Origin: CAYZPB01 sp964551195
GTDB lineage: Bacteria > Bacillota > Bacilli > Tepidibacillales > Tepidibacillaceae
Length of the DNA: 44,226 nucleotides
Assembly (NCBI GenBank): GCA_964551195.1
Contig: CAZKBI010000008.1
Span: 1-44,226, forward strand
Reading direction: 5' to 3'
Position 1 is the first letter of the stretch; every line of letters starts with the position of its first letter. This document shows, one piece after another, positions 1-8,623 of this stretch. A program made the position numbers and the translations under genes. The notes beneath the pieces were generated by a model. That model searched no databases and was not told the DNA's origin. It saw only the letters and a list, made by a program, of their open reading frames with translations.

Positions 1-23
1 GGGAGAATAGGACGTTGCCAGGC
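1..23 (+). rRNA. rrf: 5S rRNA, 3' end (partial)
   Basis: The first bases (GGGAGAATAGGACGTTGCC, then AGGC) match from memory the conserved 3' end of Firmicutes 5S rRNA (GAGAGTAGGAC-N-TGCCAGGC). The terminator immediately downstream fits the end of an rRNA operon. Only about 23 nt lie in the window, so this rests on a short motif plus context. In Bacillus subtilis an rRNA operon also sits just upstream of ctsR. Confidence 0.8.
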
Positions 24-30
24 AGAAGAT

Positions 31-73
31 AAATCCAGTTTTGTGAGCTAAGGCTCGTGGAACTGGATTTTTT
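31..73 (+). terminator. Intrinsic terminator of the rRNA operon
   Basis: A perfect 10-bp stem pairs 31-40 (AAATCCAGTT) with 61-70 (AACTGGATTT). An inner 4-bp helix (45-48 with 53-56, loop TAAG) sits inside it, and a T run continues to 73. It lies 7 nt after the 5S end and before the ctsR promoter. Confidence 0.88.
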
Positions 74-119
74 CATGTTCATTTATTGAATAAAATGACA
101 GTTATTTGTCAATTAACTC

Positions 120-147
120 TTGCAAAATTCTGAAAAGCTTGTATAAT
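120..147 (+). promoter_or_regulatory. Vegetative promoter of the ctsR operon
   Basis: TTGCAA (120-125), a 16-nt spacer, then a perfect TATAAT (142-147). Transcription should start about 7 nt further on, just before or within the CtsR box, so bound repressor would block initiation. Confidence 0.85.
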
Positions 148-156
148 TAAGTTAAA

Positions 157-173
157 GGTCAAAGATAGTCAAA
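157..173 (+). promoter_or_regulatory. CtsR operator (CtsR box)
   Basis: GGTCAAAGATAGTCAAA is a direct heptad repeat, GGTCAAA-GAT-AGTCAAA. It matches the known CtsR consensus RGTCAAANANRGTCAAA at every fixed position. It lies 9 nt downstream of the -10 hexamer and 21 nt before the ctsR start, which implies autorepression of the whole operon. Confidence 0.93.
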
Positions 174-194
174 GTCAGAGAGCGAGGTGTTAAA

Positions 195-668
195 GTGAAG
201 ACGATATCGGATTTAATTGAAAATTTTCTAAAAGAGATTATAATGGAGAGCCAAGATGGTATAGTTGAAATTCAACGAAGCACGATTGCTGAACGCTTTG
301 ATTGTGTGCCATCACAGATAAACTACGTGATTAGTACACGGTTTACGATCAATAATGGTTTTTTGATTGAGAGTAAGCGTGGTGGTGGCGGTTATATTCG
401 AATTCAGAAGCTGCTAATCGACACGCTCGAAGAGTTACATGCTACGCTTACCGAGATTGTTGGAAATTCGACTTCACATAATACTGCGCTGGTGGTACTT
501 GATCGGCTTTTGTCAGAAGATTTAATTTCTGATAGAGAGTATTTGCTGATTCGTTCAATTAGTGCCTCTGAAACATTTGGCCTTAGTACCAAAGAGATTG
601 ATGTTATTCGTGCTAATATAATGAAAACATGCTTGGGAATCGTATTTTCTGAGCCAGCTGATAGGTAA
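195..668 (+). CDS. ctsR: CtsR, class III heat-shock transcriptional repressor
   Basis: This 157-residue protein has the usual length for CtsR. The N-terminal winged helix-turn-helix spans about residues 1-70 and contains the glycine-rich wing RGGGGY (62-67), whose arginine and glycines contact the CtsR box and act as the family's heat sensor. The C-terminal half is the dimerisation domain. The GTG start at 195 is set by GCGAGGTG at 182-189. CtsR represses clp genes; McsB and ClpC, encoded downstream, relieve or remove it. The operator at 157-173 makes the gene autoregulated. Confidence 0.96.
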   Translation: MKTISDLIENFLKEIIMESQDGIVEIQRSTIAERFDCVPSQINYVISTRFTINNGFLIESKRGGGGYIRIQKLLIDTLEELHATLTEIVGNSTSHNTALVVLDRLLSEDLISDREYLLIRSISASETFGLSTKEIDVIRANIMKTCLGIVFSEPADR

Positions 669-756
669 TGATAATTGATGAGTAATAAGAGAAAGTGGGT
701 ACTAACAATTTTTCTTGGTAAAAAAATATTTAAAGTTATAAAAATGAGGTGATTTT

Positions 757-1377
757 ATGTTTTGCGATGTATGCAGTGAGGGGAAAGCGGTTATTCATGT
801 AGCCCGTATTATTAATGGACAAAAGAGCGAGCTAAATCTGTGTGAGTCCTGCGCTAACATGTATAAAAATGAGTTTTCAATAGTTGGTGGCGGTTATTCT
901 TTTGATAACTTTTTATCTGGAATAATTAACAGTGACCCATTTGCTGTTGGACACGCGCAAATAATACCTGAGATGGATCGTTGTCCAAGCTGTGGATTAA
1001 CCTATGGTGATTATCAACACATAGGCAGGCTTGGATGTGGGCATTGCTATGAGCATTTTGCTCCCAGACTAGAACCGATTTTCAAAAGAATCCACGGTAA
1101 CACCAGACATCAGGGCAAACGTTTAGAGCAGTCACAAGATGATATTAAGAGAATGGATTTTGAAGATATTACCCGCATGGAGGCGGATTTAGAAGATTCT
1201 GTGGAGACGACTGGTGTTGAGCTTAAACCACAGACTTCTGTAGACCCAATTGAACAAGAGCTTGCTCGACTGAAGTCGGAATTGCAAGTGAAGGTTAAGC
1301 TTGAGGAATTTGAAAGTGCTGCAATACTGCGTGATCAGATTAAAGAGCTAGAAGCAGAGACTACTAAAAAGAAATAA
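757..1377 (+). CDS. mcsA: McsA, zinc-binding activator of the McsB arginine kinase
   Basis: A 206-residue protein with four CxxC pairs: C3/C6, C29/C32, C76/C79 and C94/C97, two zinc-finger modules as in known McsA. A UVR-type coiled coil follows at about residues 168-202 (ELARLKSEL through AAILRDQIKEL), a segment also seen in the ClpC middle domain. In the family McsA binds McsB, stimulates its protein-arginine kinase activity and can sense thiol or metal stress. The RBS GAGGTG precedes the ATG at 757. It lies 88 nt after ctsR with no credible promoter of its own, so it belongs to the ctsR operon. Confidence 0.95.
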   Translation: MFCDVCSEGKAVIHVARIINGQKSELNLCESCANMYKNEFSIVGGGYSFDNFLSGIINSDPFAVGHAQIIPEMDRCPSCGLTYGDYQHIGRLGCGHCYEHFAPRLEPIFKRIHGNTRHQGKRLEQSQDDIKRMDFEDITRMEADLEDSVETTGVELKPQTSVDPIEQELARLKSELQVKVKLEEFESAAILRDQIKELEAETTKKK

Positions 1378-1381
1378 GCGA

Positions 1382-2458
1382 ATGGGAATGAGCAGAATGA
1401 GGGTTGATAAATATTTAGAAAATGCATTGATCAAGCAAGATGCTACATTAGTTCCTAAACAGGAAATAGTAATCAGCAGTCGCGTAAGACTTGCGCGCAA
1501 TCTAGATGATAAACGTTTTCCGGCATATATGAATGATGGTGAACGCGAGCTGCTGATTACTGAATTAAAGCCGATTATCACTAAGATCGAGGCGGCGGGG
1601 ATTGGAAAATTAGATTTTTTCTTGTTAAGTGAGATTGGACAGCTGGAAAGGCGTGTACTTGTAGAGAAGCATCTTTTTAGCTTAAATATGGCAAAGTCTA
1701 CGAAGAAAGGGGCTTTTGCAGTAAGTGGGGACGAGAGTCTAAGTTTATTGGTCGCTGAGGAAGATCATTTAAGAATCCAGGCGATTCTTCCAGGTTTGCA
1801 ATTAAGAGAGGCTTTCACTATGGCTGATTTAGTTGATGATGCGATAGCAAAAGAGGTCAGCTACGCTTTTGATGATAATTACGGTTATTTGACCTCTTGT
1901 CCGACCAACGTTGGCACAGGAATTCGTGCATCAGTTATGTTGCATTTACCCGCGCTTGTTCTGTCTAAACAGATTAGCAAAGTAATTGAGGCTGCATCTC
2001 AGGTTGGTTTAATCTTTAGAGGGATTTATGGTGAAGGTAGTGAACCACTGGGCAATCTATTTCAGATTTCAAACCAAGTTACTTTGGGAATTAGTGAAAG
2101 CGAGATAATTCAGAACCTTCAAGGTGTTGTCGAGGAGGTCATTAAACTTGAAGGCACGACTCGGCAGCAGATTATGGAACAGAGTCAAGAAAGGTTTGCT
2201 GACCAGATCGGTAGAACTTATGGCATCTTAGCTAATGCGATTATTATGAGCTCGAAGGAAGCGACTAGGCGCTTATCAGATTTGCGTTTAGGCACTAGCC
2301 TTGGCATGATTGAAGGATTGTCGCCACGCGATGTGGATGAACTTTTTGTGAGAACTCAACCAGGCTTCTTGCAATATAAGGCTGGAAGAGTATTAAATGA
2401 ACATGAAAGAGATATTGAAAGAGCGAAAATTATTCGTGAAAGAATTCGAAATAAATAA
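1382..2458 (+). CDS. mcsB: McsB, protein-arginine kinase
   Basis: A 358-residue ATP:guanido-phosphotransferase-fold protein. The nucleotide-binding segment SSRVRLARN is at 32-40 and the catalytic-cysteine loop SCPTNVGTG at 172-180, with C173 as the likely active-site cysteine. The C-terminal phosphoarginine-binding end carries ERDIERAKIIRERI. McsB marks proteins with phosphoarginine for ClpCP degradation and inactivates CtsR. It starts 4 nt after mcsA. No good Shine-Dalgarno precedes the ATG at 1382; ATGs at 1388 and 1397 are alternatives, and translational coupling to mcsA is likely. The start is therefore less certain than the identity. Confidence 0.95.
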   Translation: MGMSRMRVDKYLENALIKQDATLVPKQEIVISSRVRLARNLDDKRFPAYMNDGERELLITELKPIITKIEAAGIGKLDFFLLSEIGQLERRVLVEKHLFSLNMAKSTKKGAFAVSGDESLSLLVAEEDHLRIQAILPGLQLREAFTMADLVDDAIAKEVSYAFDDNYGYLTSCPTNVGTGIRASVMLHLPALVLSKQISKVIEAASQVGLIFRGIYGEGSEPLGNLFQISNQVTLGISESEIIQNLQGVVEEVIKLEGTTRQQIMEQSQERFADQIGRTYGILANAIIMSSKEATRRLSDLRLGTSLGMIEGLSPRDVDELFVRTQPGFLQYKAGRVLNEHERDIERAKIIRERIRNK

Positions 2459-2472
2459 AGGAGTGAGGGAAT

Positions 2473-4917
2473 ATGTTTAATAAATTTACCGAGAGGTCAC
2501 AACGAGTGCTTGTTCTAGCACAGGAAGAGGCGATTAGACTAGGGCACAGCAATATTGGGACAGAACATCTTCTGCTGGGGCTGATCCTCGAGGGCGAGGG
2601 AATTGCCGCAAAAGCTTTAGAAATGATGGAGATAGATCCAGACGAAGTTAGGCAAGAAGTCGAAAAGTTGATTGGCTCTGCAAATGTTAAGCCGGTTAAA
2701 CTGTCTTATACACCTCGGGCTAAACGCGTTATTGAGTTATCTTACGACGAGGCGCGTCGTTTAGGGCATTCCTATATTGGCACAGAGCATATTTTGCTGG
2801 GCCTAATTCGTGAGGGCGAAGGTGTAGCAGCACATGTTTTAAATAATTTAGGCGTAAATTTAAATAACGCAAGACAGCAGGTACTAATGCTTCTTGGCAG
2901 TGGTGACTCAAGTGATTCGGGAACTGCGAGCACAAATCATAATACACCAACACTTGATGAAATGGGACGCGACTTAACGAAAATCGCAAAAGAGGGCGGA
3001 CTAGACCCAGTTATAGGACGCGATAAAGAGATTGAACGCGTGATTCAAGTTCTGAGTCGACGCACCAAAAACAATCCAGTTCTAATTGGAGAGCCTGGAG
3101 TTGGTAAAACAGCAATAGCTGAAGGGTTGGCACTTAAAATTGAAAGCAATGAAATACCTGAGATACTTCGGGGCAAGCGCGTAGTTTCGCTAGATATGGC
3201 AACGGTAGTCGCAGGCACCAAGTATCGCGGCGAGTTTGAGGAAAGATTGAAAAAAGTAATGGATGAGGTTCGCGAAGATGGTAATGTTATTATTTTTATC
3301 GACGAATTACACACCTTGATTGGAGCTGGCGGTGCTGAGGGCGCTATTGATGCATCTAATATAATGAAACCAGCCTTAGCTCGTGGCGAGTTACAGGCAA
3401 TTGGTGCGACGACAATAGATGAGTATCGTAAATATATTGAAAAGGATGCAGCACTTGAGCGTCGCTTTCAACCAATCATGGTTGAGGAGCCGACTGTTGA
3501 GGAATCGATTGCAATTCTACAGGGACTGCGCGATCGTTACGAAGCGCATCACCGCGTGTTGATACCGGACAATACAATTGAGCAGGCGGTTAAACTAGCG
3601 GATCGCTATATATCAGACAGATTTTTGCCAGACAAGGCAATTGACGTAATTGATGAGGCAGCTTCTAAGGTTAGATTAAGCACCTATAATACACCGCCAA
3701 ATTTGAAAGAACTTGAGAAAAATCTGGAAGAGACTAGAAAAGAAAAAGAGTCAGCTGTCCAAGGCCAAGAATTTGAAAAGGCGGCTAGCTTGCGTGACAA
3801 GGAACAGAAGATTCGTGCTGAGCTAGATGAAACTATGGCTAAATGGCGTGAAAGCCAAGGCAGGGAAGATGCAGAGGTAACCGTTGAGGATGTAGCGCAG
3901 GTTATTGCCAACTGGACAGGTGTACCTGTAAAAAGGTTGACTGAGGAAGAGGCTGATCGTTTAATTAGAATGGAAGAAATTCTGCACAAACGTTTGATTG
4001 GACAGAATGAGGCTGTTGAGGCAGTAGCGCGTGCGATCAGAAGAACGCATGCTGGGCTGAAAGACCCTAAGCGCCCAATTGGTTCCTTCATCTTTCTAGG
4101 TCCGACTGGTGTCGGTAAAACAGAGTTAGCGCGTTCTTTAGCTGAGGCGATGTTTGAGGATGAGAATGCGATAATTAGAATCGATATGTCTGAATATATG
4201 GAGAAACACGCAACGTCTAGGTTGGTAGGTGCGCCTCCGGGATATGTTGGTTATGAGGAAGGCGGTCAACTTACAGAACAAATTCGCCGCAAACCATACT
4301 CAGTTGTATTACTAGATGAGATTGAGAAGGCACACCCTGAGGTTTTTAACATTCTTTTGCAGGTGTTGGAGGATGGTCGGTTAACTGATGGTAAGGGTAG
4401 AACGGTGGACTTCCGTAATGCGATTATCATTATGACATCTAACGTCGGTGCAGATTTGATTAAACAGGATAAGACGATGGGGTTTGCAACTACTGAGGCA
4501 GATGCGGCTGGTGGCTATAAGGATATGAAGGATAAGGTTCTAGCTGAACTGAAAAAAACCTTTAGACCAGAGTTTCTCAACCGTGTTGATGAGATAATTG
4601 TTTTTCATTCCTTAAGAGAGGAAGAACTGAAGCAGATTCTGGACTTAATGTTAGAGGAGTTGCAATTGCGACTTAGCGATCGCGAGATCGTAATTGAGTT
4701 AACCGATGAAGCGAAGGACTTTTTGTTGAAGGAAGGTTATGACAGCAACTACGGAGCACGTCCATTAAGGAGAATGGTACAGAAGCACATTGAAGACGTT
4801 CTGTCAGAGGAACTGTTGAAAGAAACTGTTAAATCTGGTGACCAAGTCTTGCTCGAGCTTGATGGTGACAAACTAGCAATAAAAAAATCAGAAGATGTTA
4901 ATAAAAGTTTTGTCTAA
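2473..4917 (+). CDS. clpC: ClpC, AAA+ unfoldase of the ClpCP protease
   Basis: An 814-residue Hsp100 protein. Two Clp-N repeats occupy about residues 1-145; Walker A of the first AAA+ ring is GEPGVGKT (206-213). A UVR-type middle domain follows at about 410-475 (EFEKAASLRDKEQ), where McsB and MecA adaptors dock. The second Walker A is GPTGVGKT (543-550), and a C-terminal Clp D2-small domain ends the protein. ClpC unfolds phosphoarginine-tagged or adaptor-delivered proteins into ClpP. The RBS AAAGGAGTGAGGG precedes the ATG, 14 nt after mcsB. It is under CtsR control through the operon promoter. Confidence 0.97.
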   Translation: MFNKFTERSQRVLVLAQEEAIRLGHSNIGTEHLLLGLILEGEGIAAKALEMMEIDPDEVRQEVEKLIGSANVKPVKLSYTPRAKRVIELSYDEARRLGHSYIGTEHILLGLIREGEGVAAHVLNNLGVNLNNARQQVLMLLGSGDSSDSGTASTNHNTPTLDEMGRDLTKIAKEGGLDPVIGRDKEIERVIQVLSRRTKNNPVLIGEPGVGKTAIAEGLALKIESNEIPEILRGKRVVSLDMATVVAGTKYRGEFEERLKKVMDEVREDGNVIIFIDELHTLIGAGGAEGAIDASNIMKPALARGELQAIGATTIDEYRKYIEKDAALERRFQPIMVEEPTVEESIAILQGLRDRYEAHHRVLIPDNTIEQAVKLADRYISDRFLPDKAIDVIDEAASKVRLSTYNTPPNLKELEKNLEETRKEKESAVQGQEFEKAASLRDKEQKIRAELDETMAKWRESQGREDAEVTVEDVAQVIANWTGVPVKRLTEEEADRLIRMEEILHKRLIGQNEAVEAVARAIRRTHAGLKDPKRPIGSFIFLGPTGVGKTELARSLAEAMFEDENAIIRIDMSEYMEKHATSRLVGAPPGYVGYEEGGQLTEQIRRKPYSVVLLDEIEKAHPEVFNILLQVLEDGRLTDGKGRTVDFRNAIIIMTSNVGADLIKQDKTMGFATTEADAAGGYKDMKDKVLAELKKTFRPEFLNRVDEIIVFHSLREEELKQILDLMLEELQLRLSDREIVIELTDEAKDFLLKEGYDSNYGARPLRRMVQKHIEDVLSEELLKETVKSGDQVLLELDGDKLAIKKSEDVNKSFV

Positions 4918-5001
4918 TCAGGTATAAATGTTGTATGATTAAAATAACAGTTATTACGTGAGTTTTGATTTCGTGGAATTGATATAAGAGGGGGTCTAGT
5001 T

Positions 5002-6081
5002 GTGAATAAGGATATGGGCAGAGAGGATTTCCTGCGTGATGTATTAACGCTGGTCGCTCCTGGTAAACCATTCCGCGAAGGACTTGACAATATTCTGCGC
5101 GCCGAGACTGGCGCGCTGATTGTTGTCGGCTATGACGACGCAATTGCCAAGATAGCTGATGGAGGGTTTGCAATCGATACTGAGTTGAATCCTGCTCATT
5201 TGTATGAACTTGCTAAGATGGATGGTGCTATTATTGTCACTGAAGACCTCAAAAGGATTCTGTACGCGAACACACATCTAGTTCCAGATAAATCAGTTAT
5301 TTCGGTCGAGACTGGAATTCGCCATCGCATTGCCGAACGTGTTGCTAAACAGACGGGGAACCTTATTATTTCAATATCAGAACGTCGTGGAACTATTACT
5401 CTATATCAAGGTCTCTACCGCTACGCGCTTAGCGATATTGGAGTTATCCTGACTAAGGCTAATCAGGCAATTCAGACGTTGGAAAAATATAAAGTGGTAT
5501 TAGATCAGAAGCTAATAAACCTTTCGGCGATGGAGTTTGAAGAGTTGGTAACGCTTGAAGATGTAACATCGATCATACATAAAATTGAGATGGTCAAACG
5601 AATTTATCGAGAGATTGAAACCTTTACTAATGAGCTAGGAATTGAGGGTAGACTTGTGCAGATGCAGGCCAAGGAACTTATATCGAATGTGGAAGCTGAA
5701 TCGATGGGTCTTTATCGTGATTATATAAAGAAAGATACGGCTGAAGGATTAGATAAGTTAATACAGGAGCTTGATAAAACCAGCTATGATGATCTATTAG
5801 ATACGAGTAATGTGATTCGTTTACTTGGCTACTCTAGCAAAACCGAACCGACTGAAGAGTTTCTTACAACAAGGGGATACCGTATACTGAATCGGATTCC
5901 GCGTTTACCTTATGCGATTGTCGATAATTTGGTTGTTCGTTTCGGCAGCCTGCCAGAGGTAATGGTTGCTACAATTGAAGAGCTTGATGAGGTTGATGGG
6001 ATTGGGGAGGTTCGCGCAAAAACAATTAAGGAAAGTCTAAGCCGTATCCAAGAGAATGTCTTTATTGGTCGAAATATTTAA
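5002..6081 (+). CDS. disA: DisA, diadenylate cyclase and DNA-integrity scanning protein
   Basis: 359 residues with an N-terminal DAC domain carrying both hallmark motifs, DGA (74-76) and RHR (107-109), the catalytic signatures that condense two ATP into c-di-AMP. A central helical linker and C-terminal helix-hairpin-helix DNA-binding motifs (about 310-345, EELDEVDGIGEVRAKTIK) follow. The family forms octamers that scan DNA and pause at branched structures. The GTG start has AGAGGGGG 7 nt upstream. It lies 84 nt after clpC. In B. subtilis radA sits between clpC and disA; here it is missing. Confidence 0.96.
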   Translation: MNKDMGREDFLRDVLTLVAPGKPFREGLDNILRAETGALIVVGYDDAIAKIADGGFAIDTELNPAHLYELAKMDGAIIVTEDLKRILYANTHLVPDKSVISVETGIRHRIAERVAKQTGNLIISISERRGTITLYQGLYRYALSDIGVILTKANQAIQTLEKYKVVLDQKLINLSAMEFEELVTLEDVTSIIHKIEMVKRIYREIETFTNELGIEGRLVQMQAKELISNVEAESMGLYRDYIKKDTAEGLDKLIQELDKTSYDDLLDTSNVIRLLGYSSKTEPTEEFLTTRGYRILNRIPRLPYAIVDNLVVRFGSLPEVMVATIEELDEVDGIGEVRAKTIKESLSRIQENVFIGRNI

Positions 6082-6128
6082 TCTCGACAATATCGACACA
6101 GGTGAGATCAGGAGTAAAAGCGGTTTAC

Positions 6129-6157
6129 TTGACATAATTAGGAAATTCTGATAATAT
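6129..6157 (+). promoter_or_regulatory. Promoter of the carD-like gene
   Basis: A perfect TTGACA (6129-6134) is followed after 15-17 nt by overlapping -10 candidates GATAAT (6150-6155) and TAATAT (6152-6157). A perfect TATAAT also occurs at 6166-6171 but lacks a -35 at proper spacing, so the exact -10 is uncertain. Confidence 0.6.
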
Positions 6158-6190
6158 TGTTAGGATATAATAGCAAAGGGTGTGATACAA

Positions 6191-6721
6191 TTGTCAAACG
6201 AAGAAAAAAAATGTTTTGAAATTGGCGATAAGGTTGTATACCCGATGCATGGCGCTGGAATTATTGACGCAATTGAGGAGAAAGAATTTCTTGATGAGGT
6301 TCAAAGTTACTACGTTATGCGAATACCCGTTGGTGATATGAAGGTGATGATACCCTTAAATAACGTCGAGGGAGCAGGACTACGCGATGTTGTCTGTGAG
6401 GAAACAATAGATGACGTTCTAGAAGTATTATATAGTGATGCGACTGAGATGTCGGCCAACTGGAACCATCGTTATCGAGCCAATTTGGAAAAAATTAAAA
6501 CAGGTGATATCTTTGAACTAGCTGAGGTCGTTCGAAACCTAATGTTGAGAAATAATGAAAAGAGCTTATCAACTGGCGAACGAAAAATGCTTGATAATGC
6601 ACGGCAGATCCTAGTTAGCGAATTGGTGTTAGCCAAGAACATAGAGCAAGAGGAAGCGTTCGAGCTTCTTGAGAAGATTATTCCTGAGAAGATTATTGTG
6701 GAGGAGAATGCGTCTGAATGA
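6191..6721 (+). CDS. carD: CarD-family transcription regulator (RNA polymerase-binding)
   Basis: 176 residues from the TTG at 6191. The N-terminal part (about 8-65, IGDKVVYPMHGAGIIDAIEE and on) is the CarD/TRCF RNA-polymerase-interacting domain that binds the beta-subunit protrusion. The helical C-terminal region (about 80-175) is the DNA-contacting CarD half. In mycobacteria CarD stabilises open complexes, notably at rRNA promoters; roles in Bacillota are less defined. The frame opens with GTG at 6182, but the Shine-Dalgarno AAAGGGTG (6175-6182) overlaps it and sits 8 nt before TTG 6191. The gene appears monocistronic, between its own promoter and terminator. Confidence 0.9.
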   Translation: MSNEEKKCFEIGDKVVYPMHGAGIIDAIEEKEFLDEVQSYYVMRIPVGDMKVMIPLNNVEGAGLRDVVCEETIDDVLEVLYSDATEMSANWNHRYRANLEKIKTGDIFELAEVVRNLMLRNNEKSLSTGERKMLDNARQILVSELVLAKNIEQEEAFELLEKIIPEKIIVEENASE

Positions 6722-6732
6722 CGCATTTTTTT
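6707..6732 (+). terminator. Intrinsic terminator overlapping the carD stop
   Basis: A perfect 8-bp stem, AATGCGTC (6707-6714) with GACGCATT (6720-6727), loop TGAAT, followed by a run of seven T (6726-6732). The carD stop codon TGA (6719-6721) lies inside the hairpin. Confidence 0.9.
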
Positions 6733-6838
6733 ATAGCAAGATAGGTACTACCAGTAATAAAAGAAATTAATTTACTGTACATTGATAACTAAATAGAAAA
6801 AAGTGAAAGACTAATAATTAATATTTGGAGGTGAGACA

Positions 6839-7918
6839 ATGATAAAGAAAATATTTCAGATTTTTTCACTTGTAATGGGTGGAATACTAGGCTATCTTTA
6901 TTTGCCAAAGCAACTCGGCAGAATAGATATTGGCATAGAGTTTAGCGATTTGGCACTTAATATAATTGGAGTATTTATAGGCGCACTTATACTATTTATT
7001 ATTATTTTATTCTTGTTAGATCCAATTATCAGTGTCTTAAAAAAAACGGAAGACTATTTATTAAGAACACCAGTTATTGATCTTGTTTCTGGCAGTGTTG
7101 GGCTTGTTATTGGTTTGATTATAGCAGTACTGGCATCGGCTCCTTTTAGTGGTGTACCAGTATTTAGCGTGATTGCTCCGGTACTTTTTGCGGGATTATT
7201 CGGGTACTTGGGATTTGCAGTCAGTACCAAGAAACGCGAAGAGATAGCTGCGGTGTTTCGTTTTAGTAAAGAGAGCGCAGTGAAAAGAGAGGGTCAGACA
7301 TATTACAAGAGCAAGATACTCGATACTAGCGTAATTATTGATGGACGAATAGCTGATATTTGCAAAACTGGATTTATTGAAGGTAAGTTGGTAATTCCTC
7401 AGTTTGTTCTAGAGGAGCTGCAGCACATTGCCGATTCCGCTGATTCACTGAAAAGAAATCGTGGGCGACGCGGACTAGATGTGCTTAACAAAATCCGTAA
7501 GGAGTTAGATATTCCAGTCGAGATTTATGACGGTGACTATGAAGATATTCAAGAGGTAGACAGCAAATTAGTCAAGCTTGCGAAAGAGCTTGGTGGTAAA
7601 ATAATAACTAATGATTACAATCTAAATAAAGTATCGGAGCTACAAGGTGTACCGGTCCTAAATATTAATGACCTTGCAAATGCTGTTAAACAAGTAGTTC
7701 TACCGGGTGAGGAAATGACAGTGCAAGTAATTAAAGAGGGCAAGGAACTTAATCAGGGAGTTGCTTTTCTTGATGATGGCACAATGATTGTAGTTGCGGA
7801 CGGCAGAGATTATCTAAACGAGACAATCGATGTATTGGTTACAAGCGTGCTACAGACATCAGCGGGGAAGATGATTTTTGTTAAACCTAAAGAATTAAGT
7901 AATGGCTTAAGTTCATAA
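6839..7918 (+). CDS. PIN/TRAM domain integral membrane protein (YacL family)
   Basis: 359 residues. Four hydrophobic helices lie at about 5-24, 42-62, 81-103 and 106-128. A PIN-type nuclease domain follows at about 158-286 with the acidic site DTSVIIDGR (162-170; D162 and D168) and TNDYNL near its end. A TRAM RNA-binding domain spans about 295-355. The architecture suggests a membrane-tethered RNase; the family's substrate is not established. The RBS GGAGGTGA is 4 nt before the ATG. In B. subtilis the same gene (yacL) sits between disA and ispD, so carD has been added before it here. Confidence 0.92.
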   Translation: MIKKIFQIFSLVMGGILGYLYLPKQLGRIDIGIEFSDLALNIIGVFIGALILFIIILFLLDPIISVLKKTEDYLLRTPVIDLVSGSVGLVIGLIIAVLASAPFSGVPVFSVIAPVLFAGLFGYLGFAVSTKKREEIAAVFRFSKESAVKREGQTYYKSKILDTSVIIDGRIADICKTGFIEGKLVIPQFVLEELQHIADSADSLKRNRGRRGLDVLNKIRKELDIPVEIYDGDYEDIQEVDSKLVKLAKELGGKIITNDYNLNKVSELQGVPVLNINDLANAVKQVVLPGEEMTVQVIKEGKELNQGVAFLDDGTMIVVADGRDYLNETIDVLVTSVLQTSAGKMIFVKPKELSNGLSS

Positions 7919-7933
7919 TAGGAGAATAAAATT

Positions 7934-8623
7934 ATGAATTGTGGAGTGGTAATTGCTGCAGCAGGTCAAGGCACACGTCTTGGTCTAAAGCATAACAAAA
8001 TATTATTAAAACTAGCAGGGAAGCCGATGCTAATTTATAGCGTTGAGCGCTTTGTTAATTTCGATTGGGCTAAAGAGATCGTTGTGGTTGTTCATGAATT
8101 AGAGATAGAGTTAATTGAGCAATTGCTCCGTGTTCATAACTTGGGTCAGGTCAAGGTAGTTGCTGGTGGCAAGGAGCGACAGGATAGTATTTGGAATGGC
8201 TTAGAGGCTATAAAAAGTGACTATGTTATGGTCCACGATGCAGCTCGTCCCTTCATTAGTAAGCAACTAATAAAACGGATTTATGATCGATTGATGGATA
8301 TAGATGCTGTAGTCCCGGGAGTGCCTGTTATCGAGACGATTAAAGAGGTTGATGGTTACCAACGCGTTACCAGAACACTTAATCGCGACCAACTCTGGTC
8401 GATTCAGACACCGCAGGCTTTCCGTACCAGCTTATTGGTGGAAGCTTATCAGCGAGCTCAGGCGGAGAAATTCCTGGGAACTGATGATGCTTCGTTAGTT
8501 GAGAGGACTGGTGTAGATGTTGAGGTAGTGCAAGGGGATTATCGCAATCTAAAGGTTACAACAGAGGCTGATTTATTGCATGCCGAATTGATTCTCGGAA
8601 ATTGGAGTGATGATAGTGATTAA
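7934..8623 (+). CDS. ispD: IspD, 2-C-methyl-D-erythritol 4-phosphate cytidylyltransferase
   Basis: 229 residues. The nucleotidyltransferase signature AAAGQGTRLG is near the N terminus, the substrate loop HDAARPF is in the middle, and TTEADLLHAE is near the C terminus. The enzyme makes CDP-methylerythritol from MEP and CTP, the third step of non-mevalonate isoprenoid synthesis. It starts 15 nt after the PIN/TRAM gene with a modest RBS (AGGAGA) and overlaps ispF, so the two consecutive-pathway enzymes are probably translationally coupled. Confidence 0.95.
   Translation: MNCGVVIAAAGQGTRLGLKHNKILLKLAGKPMLIYSVERFVNFDWAKEIVVVVHELEIELIEQLLRVHNLGQVKVVAGGKERQDSIWNGLEAIKSDYVMVHDAARPFISKQLIKRIYDRLMDIDAVVPGVPVIETIKEVDGYQRVTRTLNRDQLWSIQTPQAFRTSLLVEAYQRAQAEKFLGTDDASLVERTGVDVEVVQGDYRNLKVTTEADLLHAELILGNWSDDSD

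Noticed and set aside
715..742. TTGGTA-16-TATAAA as a separate promoter for mcsA
   Set aside because: Its start would fall on the mcsA RBS (about 746-751), leaving no usable leader; AT-rich chance match.
3684..4091. 135-codon antisense frame inside clpC
   Set aside because: Serine-rich shadow of a coiled-coil coding region on the other strand; no RBS, no family resemblance.
4898..5277. Antisense open frames opposite the clpC-disA junction and the start of disA
   Set aside because: They lie inside or across well-supported genes, have no Shine-Dalgarno and no recognisable domain, and are codon-composition shadows of the + strand.
6081..6108. Hairpin ATCTC/GAGAT after disA as a terminator
   Set aside because: Only five pairs with a long loop and no T run.
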